Source of the DNA: Streptomyces sp. NBC_00461
GTDB taxonomy: Bacteria > Actinomycetota > Actinomycetes > Streptomycetales > Streptomycetaceae
Assembly: GCF_036013935.1 (NCBI RefSeq)
Contig: NZ_CP107902.1
Coordinates: 4,869,001 to 4,933,000 of the forward strand
Length of the DNA: 64,000 nt
Direction: 5' to 3'
Made by a program: the position numbers and the translations under genes. Of the stretch, positions 15,967 through 26,087 are shown piece by piece (the first letter of the stretch is position 1; each line of letters starts with the position of its first letter). Under the pieces are notes generated by a model. That model was given only the letters and a program-made list of their open reading frames with translations. It ran no database searches and was not told where the DNA came from.

Positions 15967-17433
15967 GTGGCGGACGAGCTCATTCCGGTGACCCCGGAGA
16001 CTGAGACCGAGCCCGAAGAGCCGATCAAGCAGCGGAAGAACGGCCTGTACCCGGGCGTGTCCGACGAGCTGGCCGAGAGCATGAAGTCCGGCTGGGCCGA
16101 CACGGAGCTGCGCGACCTGGAGCCGATCGCCCAGGTCGCCGAGACCGCCGCACGACGGTCGGCGCTGTCGGCGCGGTTCCCGGGCGAGCGTCTGGTGATC
16201 CCCGCGGGCAACCTCAAGACCCGCTCGAACGACACGGAGTACTCCTTCCGGGCGTCGGTGGAGTACGCGTACCTCAGCGGAAACCAGACCGAGGACGGCG
16301 TCCTCGTGCTGGAGCCCACGGCCGACGGCCACCGGGAGACGATCTACCTCCTGCCGCGCTCCGACCGGGACAACGGCGAGTTCTGGCTCTCCGGCCAGGG
16401 CGAGCTGTGGGTCGGGCGCCGGCACTCGCTCACCGAGGCGGAGAAGCTGTACGGCATCCCCGCCTCCGACGTGCGCGAGCTGGCGGACGCGCTGCGCGAG
16501 GCCACCGGCCCGGTGCGGGTCGTGCGCGGGTACGACGCCGAGATCGAGGCGGCCCTGACCGACAAGGTCACCGCCGAGCGGGACGAGGAGCTGCGGGTCT
16601 TCCTGTCCGAGGCGCGGCTGGTCAAGGACGAGTTCGAGGTCGGCGAGCTGCAGAAGGCGGTCGACTCGACCGTGCGCGGCTTCGAGGACGTCGTGAAGGT
16701 CCTCGACAAGGCGGAGGCGACCTCCGAGCGGTACATCGAGGGCACGTTCTTCCTCCGTGCGCGCGTGGAGGGCAACGACGTCGGCTACGGCACGATCGCC
16801 GCGGCCGGTCCGCACGCCTGCACGCTGCACTGGGTGCGCAACGACGGGCCGGTGCGCTCGGGCGACCTGCTGCTCCTGGACGCCGGTGTGGAGACGCACA
16901 CGTACTACACCGCGGACGTCACCCGCACACTGCCGGTCAACGGACGCTTCTCCGAGATCCAGAAGCAGATCTACGACGCCGTGTACGACGCCCAGGAGGC
17001 CGGGATCGCGGCGGTGCGGCCGGGCGGCAAGTACCGGGACTTCCACGACGCCGCGCAACGTGTGCTCACCGAGCGGCTCGTCGAGTGGGGTCTGGTCGAG
17101 GGACCGGTGGAGCGGGTGCTGGAGCTCGGGCTGCAGCGGCGGTGGACGCTGCACGGGACCGGTCACATGCTCGGGATGGACGTGCACGACTGCGCCGCCG
17201 CGCGCGTGGAGTCGTACGTCGACGGGACGCTGGAGCCCGGGATGGTGCTGACGGTCGAGCCGGGGCTGTACTTCCAGGCCGATGACCTGACGGTGCCGGA
17301 GGACTACCGGGGTGTCGGGGTGCGGATCGAGGACGACATCCTCGTGACCCAGGACGGGAACCGGAATCTGTCGGCGGGGCTGCCCCGACGGTCCGACGAG
17401 GTCGAGGCCTGGATGGCTTCGCTCAAGGGCTGA
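15967..17433 (+). CDS. M24B metallopeptidase, Xaa-Pro aminopeptidase (aminopeptidase P)
   Basis: The 488-residue protein removes N-terminal residues before Pro. The N-terminal creatinase-like domain covers about 1-240. The catalytic pita-bread domain follows with the five metal ligands: Asp in LLLDAGVE, Asp in YTADVTRT, His in HGTGHMLGMDVHD, Glu in TVEPGLY and Glu in RIEDDI. AGGAGG at 15955-15960 touches an ATG at 15961 but is 6 bp from the GTG at 15967, so the GTG is chosen. Length fits actinobacterial pepP proteins. Confidence 0.9.
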   Translation: MADELIPVTPETETEPEEPIKQRKNGLYPGVSDELAESMKSGWADTELRDLEPIAQVAETAARRSALSARFPGERLVIPAGNLKTRSNDTEYSFRASVEYAYLSGNQTEDGVLVLEPTADGHRETIYLLPRSDRDNGEFWLSGQGELWVGRRHSLTEAEKLYGIPASDVRELADALREATGPVRVVRGYDAEIEAALTDKVTAERDEELRVFLSEARLVKDEFEVGELQKAVDSTVRGFEDVVKVLDKAEATSERYIEGTFFLRARVEGNDVGYGTIAAAGPHACTLHWVRNDGPVRSGDLLLLDAGVETHTYYTADVTRTLPVNGRFSEIQKQIYDAVYDAQEAGIAAVRPGGKYRDFHDAAQRVLTERLVEWGLVEGPVERVLELGLQRRWTLHGTGHMLGMDVHDCAAARVESYVDGTLEPGMVLTVEPGLYFQADDLTVPEDYRGVGVRIEDDILVTQDGNRNLSAGLPRRSDEVEAWMASLKG

Positions 17434-17443
17434 CGGTTGGTCG

Positions 17444-17474
17444 ATGGCCGGGTACGAAGTGGGTGCCCGGCCAT
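17444..17474 (+). terminator. terminator after the aminopeptidase gene
   Basis: A 12-bp stem with one mismatch (17444-17455 and 17463-17474), a 7-nt loop and a TTTGT tail starts 11 bp after the stop codon. Confidence 0.75.
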
Positions 17475-17486
17475 TTGTATGCGGTC

Positions 17487-17565
17487 CGCGGGTAGGTGGG
17501 GGCTCGTCGCGCCCGCGCGGCGCGGCCGCACATCGGTGCAGTCCCGCGCCCCTGAAAGGGGCGCT
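17487..17565. repeat. Streptomyces dispersed intergenic repeat
   Basis: The segment resembles a short repeat found many times between genes in Streptomyces genomes. It has a TCGCGCCCGCGCGGCG core, then a GCACATCG.TGCAG part, and ends in a GCGCCCCT/AGGGGCGC hairpin (17546-17553 and 17557-17564). Recognition is from memory. It sits in the leader region of the MocR gene. Confidence 0.6.
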
Positions 17566-17590
17566 TCAGCTCAGCTCACGGGGGTTATAC

Positions 17591-18958
17591 GTGAACGACT
17601 TCTGGTCCGGCGTCGGTGTCGATCTGCATCTGGAGCCCGACGCCGGTGACGGGCGGCGGGTCGGGCTCGAACGCGCCCTGAGAGACGCCGTGCGGGACGG
17701 GCGGCTGGCGCCCGGGAGCAGGTTGCCCGCCACCCGGCGGCTGGCGGCGGAGCTCGGAGTCTCCCGGGGGACCGCCAAGGCCGCCTACGACCAGCTGGTC
17801 GCCGAGGGGTACCTGACGGCCCGGCAGGGATCCGGTACGCAGGTCGCCTCGCTGCCCTCCCTGGACGCCGACGCGCCGGAGGCGGCCGCACGCGCGCGTA
17901 CCCCGCGTTTCGATCTGCGGCCCGGGAGCCCGGACGTCGGGGCGTTTCCGGCGGCGGCCTGGTTGCGGGCGCTGCGGCGGGCCATCGCGACGGCGCCGTT
18001 GCTGGCGTACGACTACGGGGATCCGCGTGGCCGTATCGAGTTGCGGACGGCGTTGTCGGGGTATCTGGGGCGGGCCCGGGGTGTCATCGCGCCGCCCGAG
18101 CGGATCGTGATCACCTCCGGGTACGTGCAGGGGCTCGCGCTGCTCACGCGCGTGCTGGAGGGCGGCACGGTCGCCATGGAGGACCCCGGGCTGCCCTTCC
18201 ACCGGGAGGTGGTGCGGCACAACGGGGGAATCGTGGCGCCGGTGCGGGTCGACGAGCGGGGGGTGTGCGCGCAGGAGCTGGGGGACGCCGGGGCCGTGGT
18301 CGTGACGCCGGCCCACCAGTACCCGACCGGTGTGACGCTGCGCCCCGAGCAGCGGCGGGCGCTCACGGACTGGGCACGCGCCCGTGGCGGGCTGATCGTC
18401 GAGGACGACTACGACGGGGAGTTCCGCTACGACCGGCAGCCGGTGGGCGCGTTGCAGGGGATGGCGCCCGGGCAGGTCGTCTACCTCGGTACGGCCTCCA
18501 AGACGCTCGGGCCCGCGCTGCGGCTGGGCTGGATGGTGCTGCCGCCGCACCTGGTCGACGCGGTCGCCGACGCCAAACTGCACAGCGACCACCACACCGA
18601 GTCGATCGGCCAGTTGGCGCTCGCGGAGCTCATCGACAGCCATGCCTACGACCGTCACGTGCGCGCGTGCCGGCTCAGATACCGCAGACGCAGGGACCAG
18701 CTCCTGGGCCGGCTCGGCGGGCGGCACGGCGTGCGCGGGATCGCGGCCGGGCTGCACGCGCTCGTGGAGGTCGACGACGAGGAGGACGTGCTGAAGCGGG
18801 CCGAGGCGGAGGGGCTCGCGCTGGGGCGGCTGGGCGATCACTGGCACACGCCGGGCCAGGGGCGGCCCCAGGGGCTGGTCGTGGGGTACGGGACACCTCG
18901 GGAGCGGGTGTATCCGGAGGCCTTGGAGGTACTGGGCCAGGTGCTGGACGGCCGCTGA
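17591..18958 (+). CDS. MocR/PdxR-family transcriptional regulator
   Basis: The 455-residue protein joins a GntR-type winged helix (about 20-85; LPATRRLAAELGVSRGTAKAAYDQL) to an aminotransferase-fold domain of class I (about 105-455). The PLP-binding Lys is in TASKTLGPALR and the PLP Asp in VEDDYDGEFRYD. MocR proteins sense PLP or an amino compound and usually control a neighbouring gene. The MFS transporter 78 bp downstream in the same direction is a candidate target. The GTG at 17591 is the best start; GGGGG lies just upstream. Confidence 0.85.
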   Translation: MNDFWSGVGVDLHLEPDAGDGRRVGLERALRDAVRDGRLAPGSRLPATRRLAAELGVSRGTAKAAYDQLVAEGYLTARQGSGTQVASLPSLDADAPEAAARARTPRFDLRPGSPDVGAFPAAAWLRALRRAIATAPLLAYDYGDPRGRIELRTALSGYLGRARGVIAPPERIVITSGYVQGLALLTRVLEGGTVAMEDPGLPFHREVVRHNGGIVAPVRVDERGVCAQELGDAGAVVVTPAHQYPTGVTLRPEQRRALTDWARARGGLIVEDDYDGEFRYDRQPVGALQGMAPGQVVYLGTASKTLGPALRLGWMVLPPHLVDAVADAKLHSDHHTESIGQLALAELIDSHAYDRHVRACRLRYRRRRDQLLGRLGGRHGVRGIAAGLHALVEVDDEEDVLKRAEAEGLALGRLGDHWHTPGQGRPQGLVVGYGTPRERVYPEALEVLGQVLDGR

Positions 18959-19036
18959 ATCGGGCAGGATTGGGCCAGTCATACGGGTGCTGATTGGGAC
19001 TGTATAGCGGCCCATTGTGCTTCTAGTGTCCTGGGT

Positions 19037-20275
19037 ATGACCTCTCGTCTCGTACCGCCCGCCGGTCCGCAGCGTCTGCTGGCGCTGGCCCAGTTGACCA
19101 ACTCCATCGGTGACGGCGCCTACTACGTGACCTCGGCGCTCTACTTCACCCATGTCGTCGGCCTGGCGCCGGCGCGCGTGGGGCTCGGGCTGACCGTGGC
19201 CTGGGCGGTGGGCTCGCTGGCGGGGGTGCCGCTCGGGCGGGTCGCCGACCGGCGCGGGGCGCGCGGGACGGCCGTACTGCTGGCGCTGGGAACCGGGGCG
19301 GCGGTCGCCTCGTTCCTGGTGGTGCGGGGGTTCGTGCCGTTCGTCCTCGCCGCCTGTGCGTACGCGACGGCGCAGTCGGGTCTGGCGGCGGCCCGGCAGG
19401 CGCTGCTGGCGGGGCTGGTGGCGGTCGGGGAGCGGACGGGGCTGCTCGCGCATCTGCAGGCGACGCTCAACGCGGGGCTCGCGGTGGGGGCGGGGCTGGG
19501 CGGGCTGGCGTTGCAGGCGGGGACGCGGGCCGCGTATCTCGCGGTGTTCGCCCTGGACGCGGCGAGCTTCCTGGTGTGCGCCGCGATGTTGCTCCGGCTG
19601 CCGGCGGTGGCGCCCGTCGCCGTGCGCAAGCGGGACACGCTCGGTGTGCTGCGCGACCGGCCGTACGCCGTGATCACGCTTCTCAACACCGTTCTGCTGC
19701 TGCGGATGCCGCTGCTCAGCCTGGGGCTGCCGCTGTGGATCGCCGAGCGGACGACGGCGCCGACCTGGCTGGTGTCCGCGCTGTTCGTGCTCAACACCGG
19801 GGCGGTGATGCTGTTCCAGGTGCGGACGGCGCGGGGTGTCACCGGACTCGCGTCCGCCACGCGCGCGGTGCGGCGCTCCGGCTGGGTCATGCTCGGGGCG
19901 TGCGCGGTGTTCGCGCTGTCGGCGGGGGCCTCGCCATGGGTGGCCGCAGGGGCGCTGGTCGTGGGAGCCGTGCTCCAGGTGGTCGCCGAGATGGGGCAGT
20001 CCGCCGGTTCCTGGCAGCTGTCGTTCGATCTGGCACCGGCCGGCCGGGTGGGCGAGTACCAGGGCTTCTTCGGGACCGGCGTGACGGTCGCCCGGACACT
20101 CGGTCCACTCGTGCTGACCTCGCTCCTGGTGGGGTGGGGAACCCCGGGATGGCTGCTGCTCGGCGCGCTGACCGTGGTGGCGTCGTACGCGATGGGGCCG
20201 GCGACCCGCAGGGCCGCGGGGCGGGCGGCCGGGGGCGCGAGGCAGCCGGAGCTGGTCGGGTGTGTCCGGGGGTGA
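19037..20275 (+). CDS. MFS transporter, 12-segment type
   Basis: The 412-residue protein is hydrophobic throughout, with about twelve membrane segments. The first loop carries a GRVADRRGARG motif like the MFS motif A. It has the pattern of drug or metabolite efflux permeases; the substrate cannot be read from the sequence. It follows the MocR-type regulator gene and is probably controlled by it. Transcription ends at the palindromic terminator at 20316-20344. Confidence 0.82.
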   Translation: MTSRLVPPAGPQRLLALAQLTNSIGDGAYYVTSALYFTHVVGLAPARVGLGLTVAWAVGSLAGVPLGRVADRRGARGTAVLLALGTGAAVASFLVVRGFVPFVLAACAYATAQSGLAAARQALLAGLVAVGERTGLLAHLQATLNAGLAVGAGLGGLALQAGTRAAYLAVFALDAASFLVCAAMLLRLPAVAPVAVRKRDTLGVLRDRPYAVITLLNTVLLLRMPLLSLGLPLWIAERTTAPTWLVSALFVLNTGAVMLFQVRTARGVTGLASATRAVRRSGWVMLGACAVFALSAGASPWVAAGALVVGAVLQVVAEMGQSAGSWQLSFDLAPAGRVGEYQGFFGTGVTVARTLGPLVLTSLLVGWGTPGWLLLGALTVVASYAMGPATRRAAGRAAGGARQPELVGCVRG

Positions 20276-20315
20276 AGCGTGCGGGCCCTTCAGGGACGTC
20301 GGGCGCGGCCGACGC

Positions 20316-20344
20316 GGGGTGGGCGGCGAGGTGCCGCCCACCCC
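20316..20344. terminator. bidirectional terminator at cluster edge
   Basis: A perfect 12-bp stem (20316-20327 and 20333-20344) with a 5-nt loop lies between the convergent MFS and dehydratase genes. It marks the left border of the biosynthetic cluster. Confidence 0.8.
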
Positions 20345-20378
20345 GTGCGCCGTCCCACCCCGTTCGCCGTCGGACCGG

Positions 20379-21350
20379 TCAGGCCTGTGCGGCGGCCGTG
20401 AGCCCGGTGAGCGCCTCACTCGGGCGCAACGCCGTCATCACACTGTCCACGGTGAGCACGGCGGAGCCGTCGACGGTCGTCGTGCCCTCGAAGATCCACG
20501 TCCCCTCCAGCGCACGGCTGATCCGCACCTCGTGACGCAGTACGTCGCCGGGCAGCACCTCGGCGCCGAGCCCGATGCCGGACATACCGCCGAACAGGGC
20601 GACCTGTCCGGCCAGTTCGTCCGGCGGGCGGTCCCAGGCGGCCAGCAGCGCCGCGCTCTGGCACCAGGACTCGATCAGCAGCGCGGTCGGGTATGCGTAG
20701 GCGGTGTCCCCGGCGCTGTCCGGCACGTCCTGGTACCAGGGTTCGTTGCAGGTCACCGCCTTGGTGGTGATGATGCGGCGTCCGGGGTCGACCGTGTGGA
20801 CCCGGTCCACGAGCAGGGCCGGGTAGCGGTGCGGGATCAGCTTCTTGAGGGCGGCCGGGCCGTACCGCGCCTTCGGGAGGGGTGAGTTGTCCGACGGTGC
20901 GGCTGCCGTGGGCCGCCGCTGTCCCGGAGTCCCGTACCGCAGCCGCAGGGTCGCGGTCCTGCCCCGTTCGGTTCGGCAGGTCGCGCGCACGTCGCGGGTC
21001 CCGTCCACGTCCTTGACGGCGGCCTCGACCGTGAGGGTGTCGCCCGGGAGGACGGGGGACTGGAAGCGGACGGAGCGAATGTCCACCAGTTGAAGATCCG
21101 TCGGAAGGCCGGTCGGGAGGTCCGTCGGCCGGAGGTCGTCCTCCGCGTGCCGCAGCACCGCCTGGTGAACGGCGTCCAGGGTGAACACCCCCGGCAGGAG
21201 CGGGAAGTCGGGGTAGTGGCCGGTGAAGACGGGTGCCGTGGGGTCCACGGCGAAACTCATCTCGATGCCGGTGGCGTCCGTGCGCACCACGGAGGCGTCC
21301 GGCATCAGCGCGATCGAGCGCACTCGATTCCCTTCTGGGGCTGTTGACAT
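20379..21350 (-). CDS. didomain hotdog dehydratase (FabA/FabZ-like fusion)
   Basis: The 323-residue protein has two hotdog units. The N-terminal unit (about 10-155) has TGHYPDFPLLPGVFTLDAVHQAV with a His and an Asp as in FabA. The C-terminal unit (about 180-323) has LIPHRYPALLVDRV and LLIESWCQSAALL with a His and Glu as in FabZ. The halves are paralogous to the separate genes at 32477-32923 and 32002-32484. It should dehydrate beta-hydroxyacyl-ACP to enoyl-ACP. The ATG at 21350 nearly touches the upstream recombinase-like gene; it is the last gene of the cluster in transcription order. Confidence 0.85.
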   Translation of the reverse strand: MSTAPEGNRVRSIALMPDASVVRTDATGIEMSFAVDPTAPVFTGHYPDFPLLPGVFTLDAVHQAVLRHAEDDLRPTDLPTGLPTDLQLVDIRSVRFQSPVLPGDTLTVEAAVKDVDGTRDVRATCRTERGRTATLRLRYGTPGQRRPTAAAPSDNSPLPKARYGPAALKKLIPHRYPALLVDRVHTVDPGRRIITTKAVTCNEPWYQDVPDSAGDTAYAYPTALLIESWCQSAALLAAWDRPPDELAGQVALFGGMSGIGLGAEVLPGDVLRHEVRISRALEGTWIFEGTTTVDGSAVLTVDSVMTALRPSEALTGLTAAAQA

Positions 21351-21352
21351 GC

Positions 21353-22258
21353 CTACAGTTCGATGCGGCCGTGGACCACGACGCCTGCCGAGCCGAGCAC
21401 CGCCTTGGCCGTGACCAGCCGGTCGGCGTCGGAGTAGCTCAGCCTGACCCCGAGCGCCTGGAACGCGGACGGCGTGAGAGCGCCGCCCATCTCCACGCCC
21501 CGGGCGCGCAGTTGGTGCCGGGCGGCCGCCGCGGTGGTGTGGCCGTGCGGGCCCGAGGTGGTGAGCCGGCGCAGGCCCTGCGGTACGAAGAGGCCGCGCA
21601 CCCACGTGGTGAGGGGGCCCATGACGGACCGTTCGCGCAGATAGACGTTGCGCGGGTGGTCGTCCGGGTGGTCCTCGGCGGTCGTGGCGCGGCAGCGGTA
21701 GTAGGGCTCGCCGTTGTTCCAGGTGCCCTGCATCAGCCGGTTGCAGCGCGCACAGCGCAGCAGGCCGCGCAAGGCGTACGTCCGGGCCGCGCGGCCCTCG
21801 CACTCGCGGGGGCGCTTCCTGCGCCTGGCGAAGACCTCGTCCACCTGGTCGAAGACCTCGGGAGCCACGAGTTGCCACCCGCCGCCGGGGACGCGTGCGT
21901 CACCGGCGTAGCGCGAGTTGGTCAGGATGGCCCGCACCGTGCTCTTGGTCCAGGCGGAGGCGGGGCCCGGAATGCCGTCGGCGTTCAGGTCCTCGGCGAT
22001 ACTCTGCAGGCTGCCGCCCTTCAGGAACTCCTCGAAGATCCGCTGCACGACGGGCGCGGTGCGCTCGTCGGGGACGAGGCGGGGCTGCCGGCCGCCGGGG
22101 GCGGCGACGGCGTCGGGGCCGGTTCCGGGCTCGGTGACCGTCGTACGGAATCCGTACGGGGGCCGGCCGCGCCCGCGGGTGAGCGGGCGCGGCGGAGCGC
22201 CCGGGTCGGTGAGGTGGTCGAGTGGTCGGTCGGTGCAATCAAGATGCTGTTGTTTCAT
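21353..22258 (-). CDS. recombinase-domain protein lacking the serine-resolvase catalytic domain
   Basis: The 301-residue protein matches the middle and C-terminal parts of large serine recombinases: a Recombinase domain (about 50-130; RGRPPYGFR, RIFEEFLKGGSLQSIAEDLN) and a zinc ribbon (LLRCARCNRLMQG...PYYRC, about 165-195). The N-terminal resolvase domain with the catalytic Ser is absent, and the start has its own GGGGG site. It is thus a DNA-binding remnant or a repurposed regulator rather than an active recombinase. It stops 2 bp before the didomain dehydratase start, so the two are probably cotranscribed. A decayed mobile element is the alternative. Confidence 0.75.
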   Translation of the reverse strand: MKQQHLDCTDRPLDHLTDPGAPPRPLTRGRGRPPYGFRTTVTEPGTGPDAVAAPGGRQPRLVPDERTAPVVQRIFEEFLKGGSLQSIAEDLNADGIPGPASAWTKSTVRAILTNSRYAGDARVPGGGWQLVAPEVFDQVDEVFARRRKRPRECEGRAARTYALRGLLRCARCNRLMQGTWNNGEPYYRCRATTAEDHPDDHPRNVYLRERSVMGPLTTWVRGLFVPQGLRRLTTSGPHGHTTAAAARHQLRARGVEMGGALTPSAFQALGVRLSYSDADRLVTAKAVLGSAGVVVHGRIEL

Positions 22259-22601
22259 GACATATCCCCCGTTGGTCTGGCCACGTCGCCGTCCTCGGCA
22301 ACGGTGCGGAGGCCGCGCGGCATGACCGTGAAAAGCGTGAGCGACCGCCCTGGACGAACCGGGCGGGACGACGGGCCGATGGCCGCAGTCCGACCAGGAT
22401 CCCGGCCGCCCCGTCGCGGCCGAAAGTGATCGGTTACTGCTCCGTAGGTGAGCCCGTTTCCGGGACGCTCACGCCTGTTTCACGCTATGCGGGCGGCCGA
22501 AACAAGAGCAATGCCGTGGCCGCAAGATGACGTCCGCGCCCGGCCGGTTGCGGGCGGCGCCACGGAGTCCTGGCAGGTTGTTGTCGCCGAGGCAGCGGCT
22601 G
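22259..22601. promoter_or_regulatory. intergenic region upstream of the recombinase-like gene
   Basis: The 343-bp gap separates the LuxR-type regulator stop from the recombinase-like start and should hold the promoter for the dehydratase pair. A TGTTTC...GAAACA inverted repeat (22476-22481 and 22499-22504, 17 bp apart) is a possible operator. No gene is recognised here. Confidence 0.35.
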
Positions 22602-23414
22602 TCAGGCAGGCGGGGCCAGGTCGCGTTCGGCGCCCAGGTCCCCTCTGAGAAGCCCCATCTCCGTGGCGTGGACGCCCGCCTGGAAACGCGAACTCGCGCC
22701 CAGGATCCGCATGATCCCGGCCACGTGCCGACGGTAGGTGCGCACGGACATGGACAGGGCCCGCGCCGCGGTGTCGTCGGTGTACCCCTTGCGCAGGCAG
22801 TCGAGGATCTCCTGCAGCACGCCGTCCAGGAGGTGCTCGTCGGACAGGGGCACGGCGCGGTTCCACACGTCGGCGAAGAGCGCGTTGAGTGCGTCGACGA
22901 CGGCGGGCGCACGCATCAGCGCGGTGTGCCGGGGGCCGTTTCCGTGCGCTCCGTCGGACCTGGTCAGCACCGTCTCGCCGTCGACGACGATCGCGCCGCT
23001 CAGCGCGGCGTCAGTGAGCCGGATACCGATGCCCTTGCGGCGTTTCTGCAGTTCGGCGAGGCGGTAGCGGTCCGCCGTGGTCCAGCAGTCCAGCACCCGT
23101 ACGGCGACGCCGTCGGGCACGTCACTGGCCAGCTTGGACAGCACATGGATACGCAGCCGGGCCGCCGACCGGTCCGACGGGACCAGCACGTCCACCCGCC
23201 GTCTGGCCTCGCTGAGTTGGCGTCGCAGGGCTTCGAGGGCCGCCCGGGCACTCTCCGCGGTGACCAGGAGCGACTTGCTGTCGGCGGCGGGCCATTCCCC
23301 GCGCGCCACTACCGTTTCAATGAGATCGCGTATTTCCAGGAGTGCCCGCTCGGCCCCGCCGGATATATGCGATCCCGATATTTCCGGGAATTCCAAGGAA
23401 TGATCACTGGACAC
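22602..23414 (-). CDS. LuxR-type transcriptional regulator
   Basis: The 270-residue protein ends in a LuxR-like helix-turn-helix (about 200-255; ILDCLRKGYTDDTAARALSMSVRTYRRHVAGIM). The N-terminal ~170 residues resemble the PLD-like/TrmB-C-type sensor found in Streptomyces regulators (RVLDCWTTADRYRLAELQKRRKGIGIRLTD). No receiver Asp pocket is seen. The GTG start at 23414 has GGGGGAAG upstream. It is the only clear DNA-binding regulator in the cluster, so it is the likely pathway-specific activator. Confidence 0.82.
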   Translation of the reverse strand: MSSDHSLEFPEISGSHISGGAERALLEIRDLIETVVARGEWPAADSKSLLVTAESARAALEALRRQLSEARRRVDVLVPSDRSAARLRIHVLSKLASDVPDGVAVRVLDCWTTADRYRLAELQKRRKGIGIRLTDAALSGAIVVDGETVLTRSDGAHGNGPRHTALMRAPAVVDALNALFADVWNRAVPLSDEHLLDGVLQEILDCLRKGYTDDTAARALSMSVRTYRRHVAGIMRILGASSRFQAGVHATEMGLLRGDLGAERDLAPPA

Positions 23415-23483
23415 GCTTCCCCCGTTATCGTCCAGAATTTTCCGGAGGCAGCCTATCCAAGCGGCACCAGACCCGTCAACGCG

Positions 23484-23999
23484 TTACCGATGGGTGAAGT
23501 TTGAACGTTCGGCGCCCCTGCGGAGAATCCCCGAGATGATCGCGTAGTGAAAGGGTTCAATGGCACGGAAGTACCGGCGGCCGGCCACACGGTGAAAACG
23601 TACGACCGTGGTGCACACGGCCTCCGGCCCGTGCGGGCCCTGTCGCACGGCGAACGAGCAGCGGAAGCTCAGGTGCCTGTCGTCGTCCCCGGCCAGCACC
23701 TCGTCGTCCGCCACGCTCAGCAGCAGGAACGGCCCGATCCTGGCCCCCGGGACGATCTCCGTCCGGCCGCGCTTCTCCCGCTGCCTGAGCCCGAACGGCG
23801 CCACGGCCGCGTCCCGCACGGCGAGCAGGCCCGAAACCCAGCGCGGCGGTGCGCCCAGCATGCCGCGGGCGAAGTCGACGGCCGTGACGCCGGCGGGGAC
23901 ATCGACCGCGGACGCGTCGACGTGGTCCACCTTGCCGAGGCTCTCCCGCGCCGCGTTTGTGACCGGTTCCACGTTCTTGCGGACCACTATCCGAGTCAT
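23484..23999 (-). CDS. DUF2867 family protein
   Basis: The protein is 171 residues from the ATG at 23999; an alternative start at 24038 would add 13 residues. It shows the DUF2867 pattern: GAPPRWVSGLLAVRD, a GARIGPFLLLSV segment, then DDRHLSFRCSFAV and VRFHRVAGRRYFRAIEPFHYAI near the C-terminus. The family often accompanies SDR-type reductases; no reaction is established to my knowledge. It could bind a hydrophobic ligand. It lies between the regulator and the carboxylase genes, on the same strand. Confidence 0.7.
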   Translation of the reverse strand: MTRIVVRKNVEPVTNAARESLGKVDHVDASAVDVPAGVTAVDFARGMLGAPPRWVSGLLAVRDAAVAPFGLRQREKRGRTEIVPGARIGPFLLLSVADDEVLAGDDDRHLSFRCSFAVRQGPHGPEAVCTTVVRFHRVAGRRYFRAIEPFHYAIISGILRRGAERSNFTHR

Positions 24000-24120
24000 G
24001 TTCCTGCTCTCCGTCCTCACGGTCACCGAGGAATTCATCGCATCGACTCTCTCATAATTAATTCCCTGAGAGGATTCTTCGGCCGGATTCCGGTCCGTGC
24101 TGGTCCCCGGGTCCTGTTCC

Positions 24121-24200
24121 GGGTTGCTGTTCCGGGTTCGTGTCCGGGTTGCTGTTCCGGGTTCGTGTCCGGGTTGCTGTTCCGGGTTCGTGTCCGGGTT
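24121..24200. repeat. 25-bp tandem repeat
   Basis: A 25-bp unit beginning GGGTTGCTGTTCC starts at 24121, 24146 and 24171, with a partial fourth at 24196. The period is not a multiple of 3 and no gene fits. It fills part of the 304-bp gap between the DUF2867 gene and accE; nothing else is seen in that gap. Confidence 0.8.
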
Positions 24201-24303
24201 GTTTTCCCGGGCGGGTTCTGAAGCGGCCCGTGGTCAGTCCTGGTCGGTCATGGTCAGTCCTTGAATTCGACTTCGCCACGGTCGCCGATGGGCACCTCGC
24301 GGA

Positions 24304-24518
24304 TCACGGGCAAGACCTCCAGGAGCCGGCCGGGAAGCGGGAGCCGACGGTGCCCCGGTCCCAACTCGCCCTGCGGACACGTACGTCCGAGGGTTCCGCG
24401 GCGCTGTGATGGGCAGCCAGCAGGACGCCGACGAGGGCCGCGAGGTCCTCGGGATCGGCACGGCCGCGCACGATCGTGAACGATGGCTGGTCGGACACGG
24501 GCGTAACGGACATGGCCA

Positions 24519-24519
<1 letters not shown>
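24304..24519 (-). CDS. accE: acyl-CoA carboxylase epsilon subunit
   Basis: The small protein (71 residues from the ATG at 24519) has the epsilon-subunit pattern: FTIVRGRADPEDLAALVGVLLA early, then a variable Ala-rich part, a Trp, and a C-terminal PAGSWR. These subunits stabilise and activate the alpha-beta complex of actinobacterial acyl-CoA carboxylases. The ATG overlaps the beta-subunit stop (TGATG), so translation is coupled; a GTG at 24522 or ATG at 24513 are alternatives. It is the last gene of the long operon. Confidence 0.8.

Positions 24520-26083
<1,564 letters not shown>

Positions 26084-26087
<4 letters not shown>

Noticed and set aside
17585..20419. 944-residue frame opposite the MocR and MFS genes
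   Set aside because: Composition is antisense-like, and it covers two well-supported genes and their terminator.
21353..22258. Functional serine integrase of a second mobile element
   Set aside because: The catalytic resolvase domain is missing and no att-like or phage genes adjoin it.
24121..24200. CRISPR-like array
   Set aside because: The 25-bp units are directly tandem with no spacers and no cas genes nearby.
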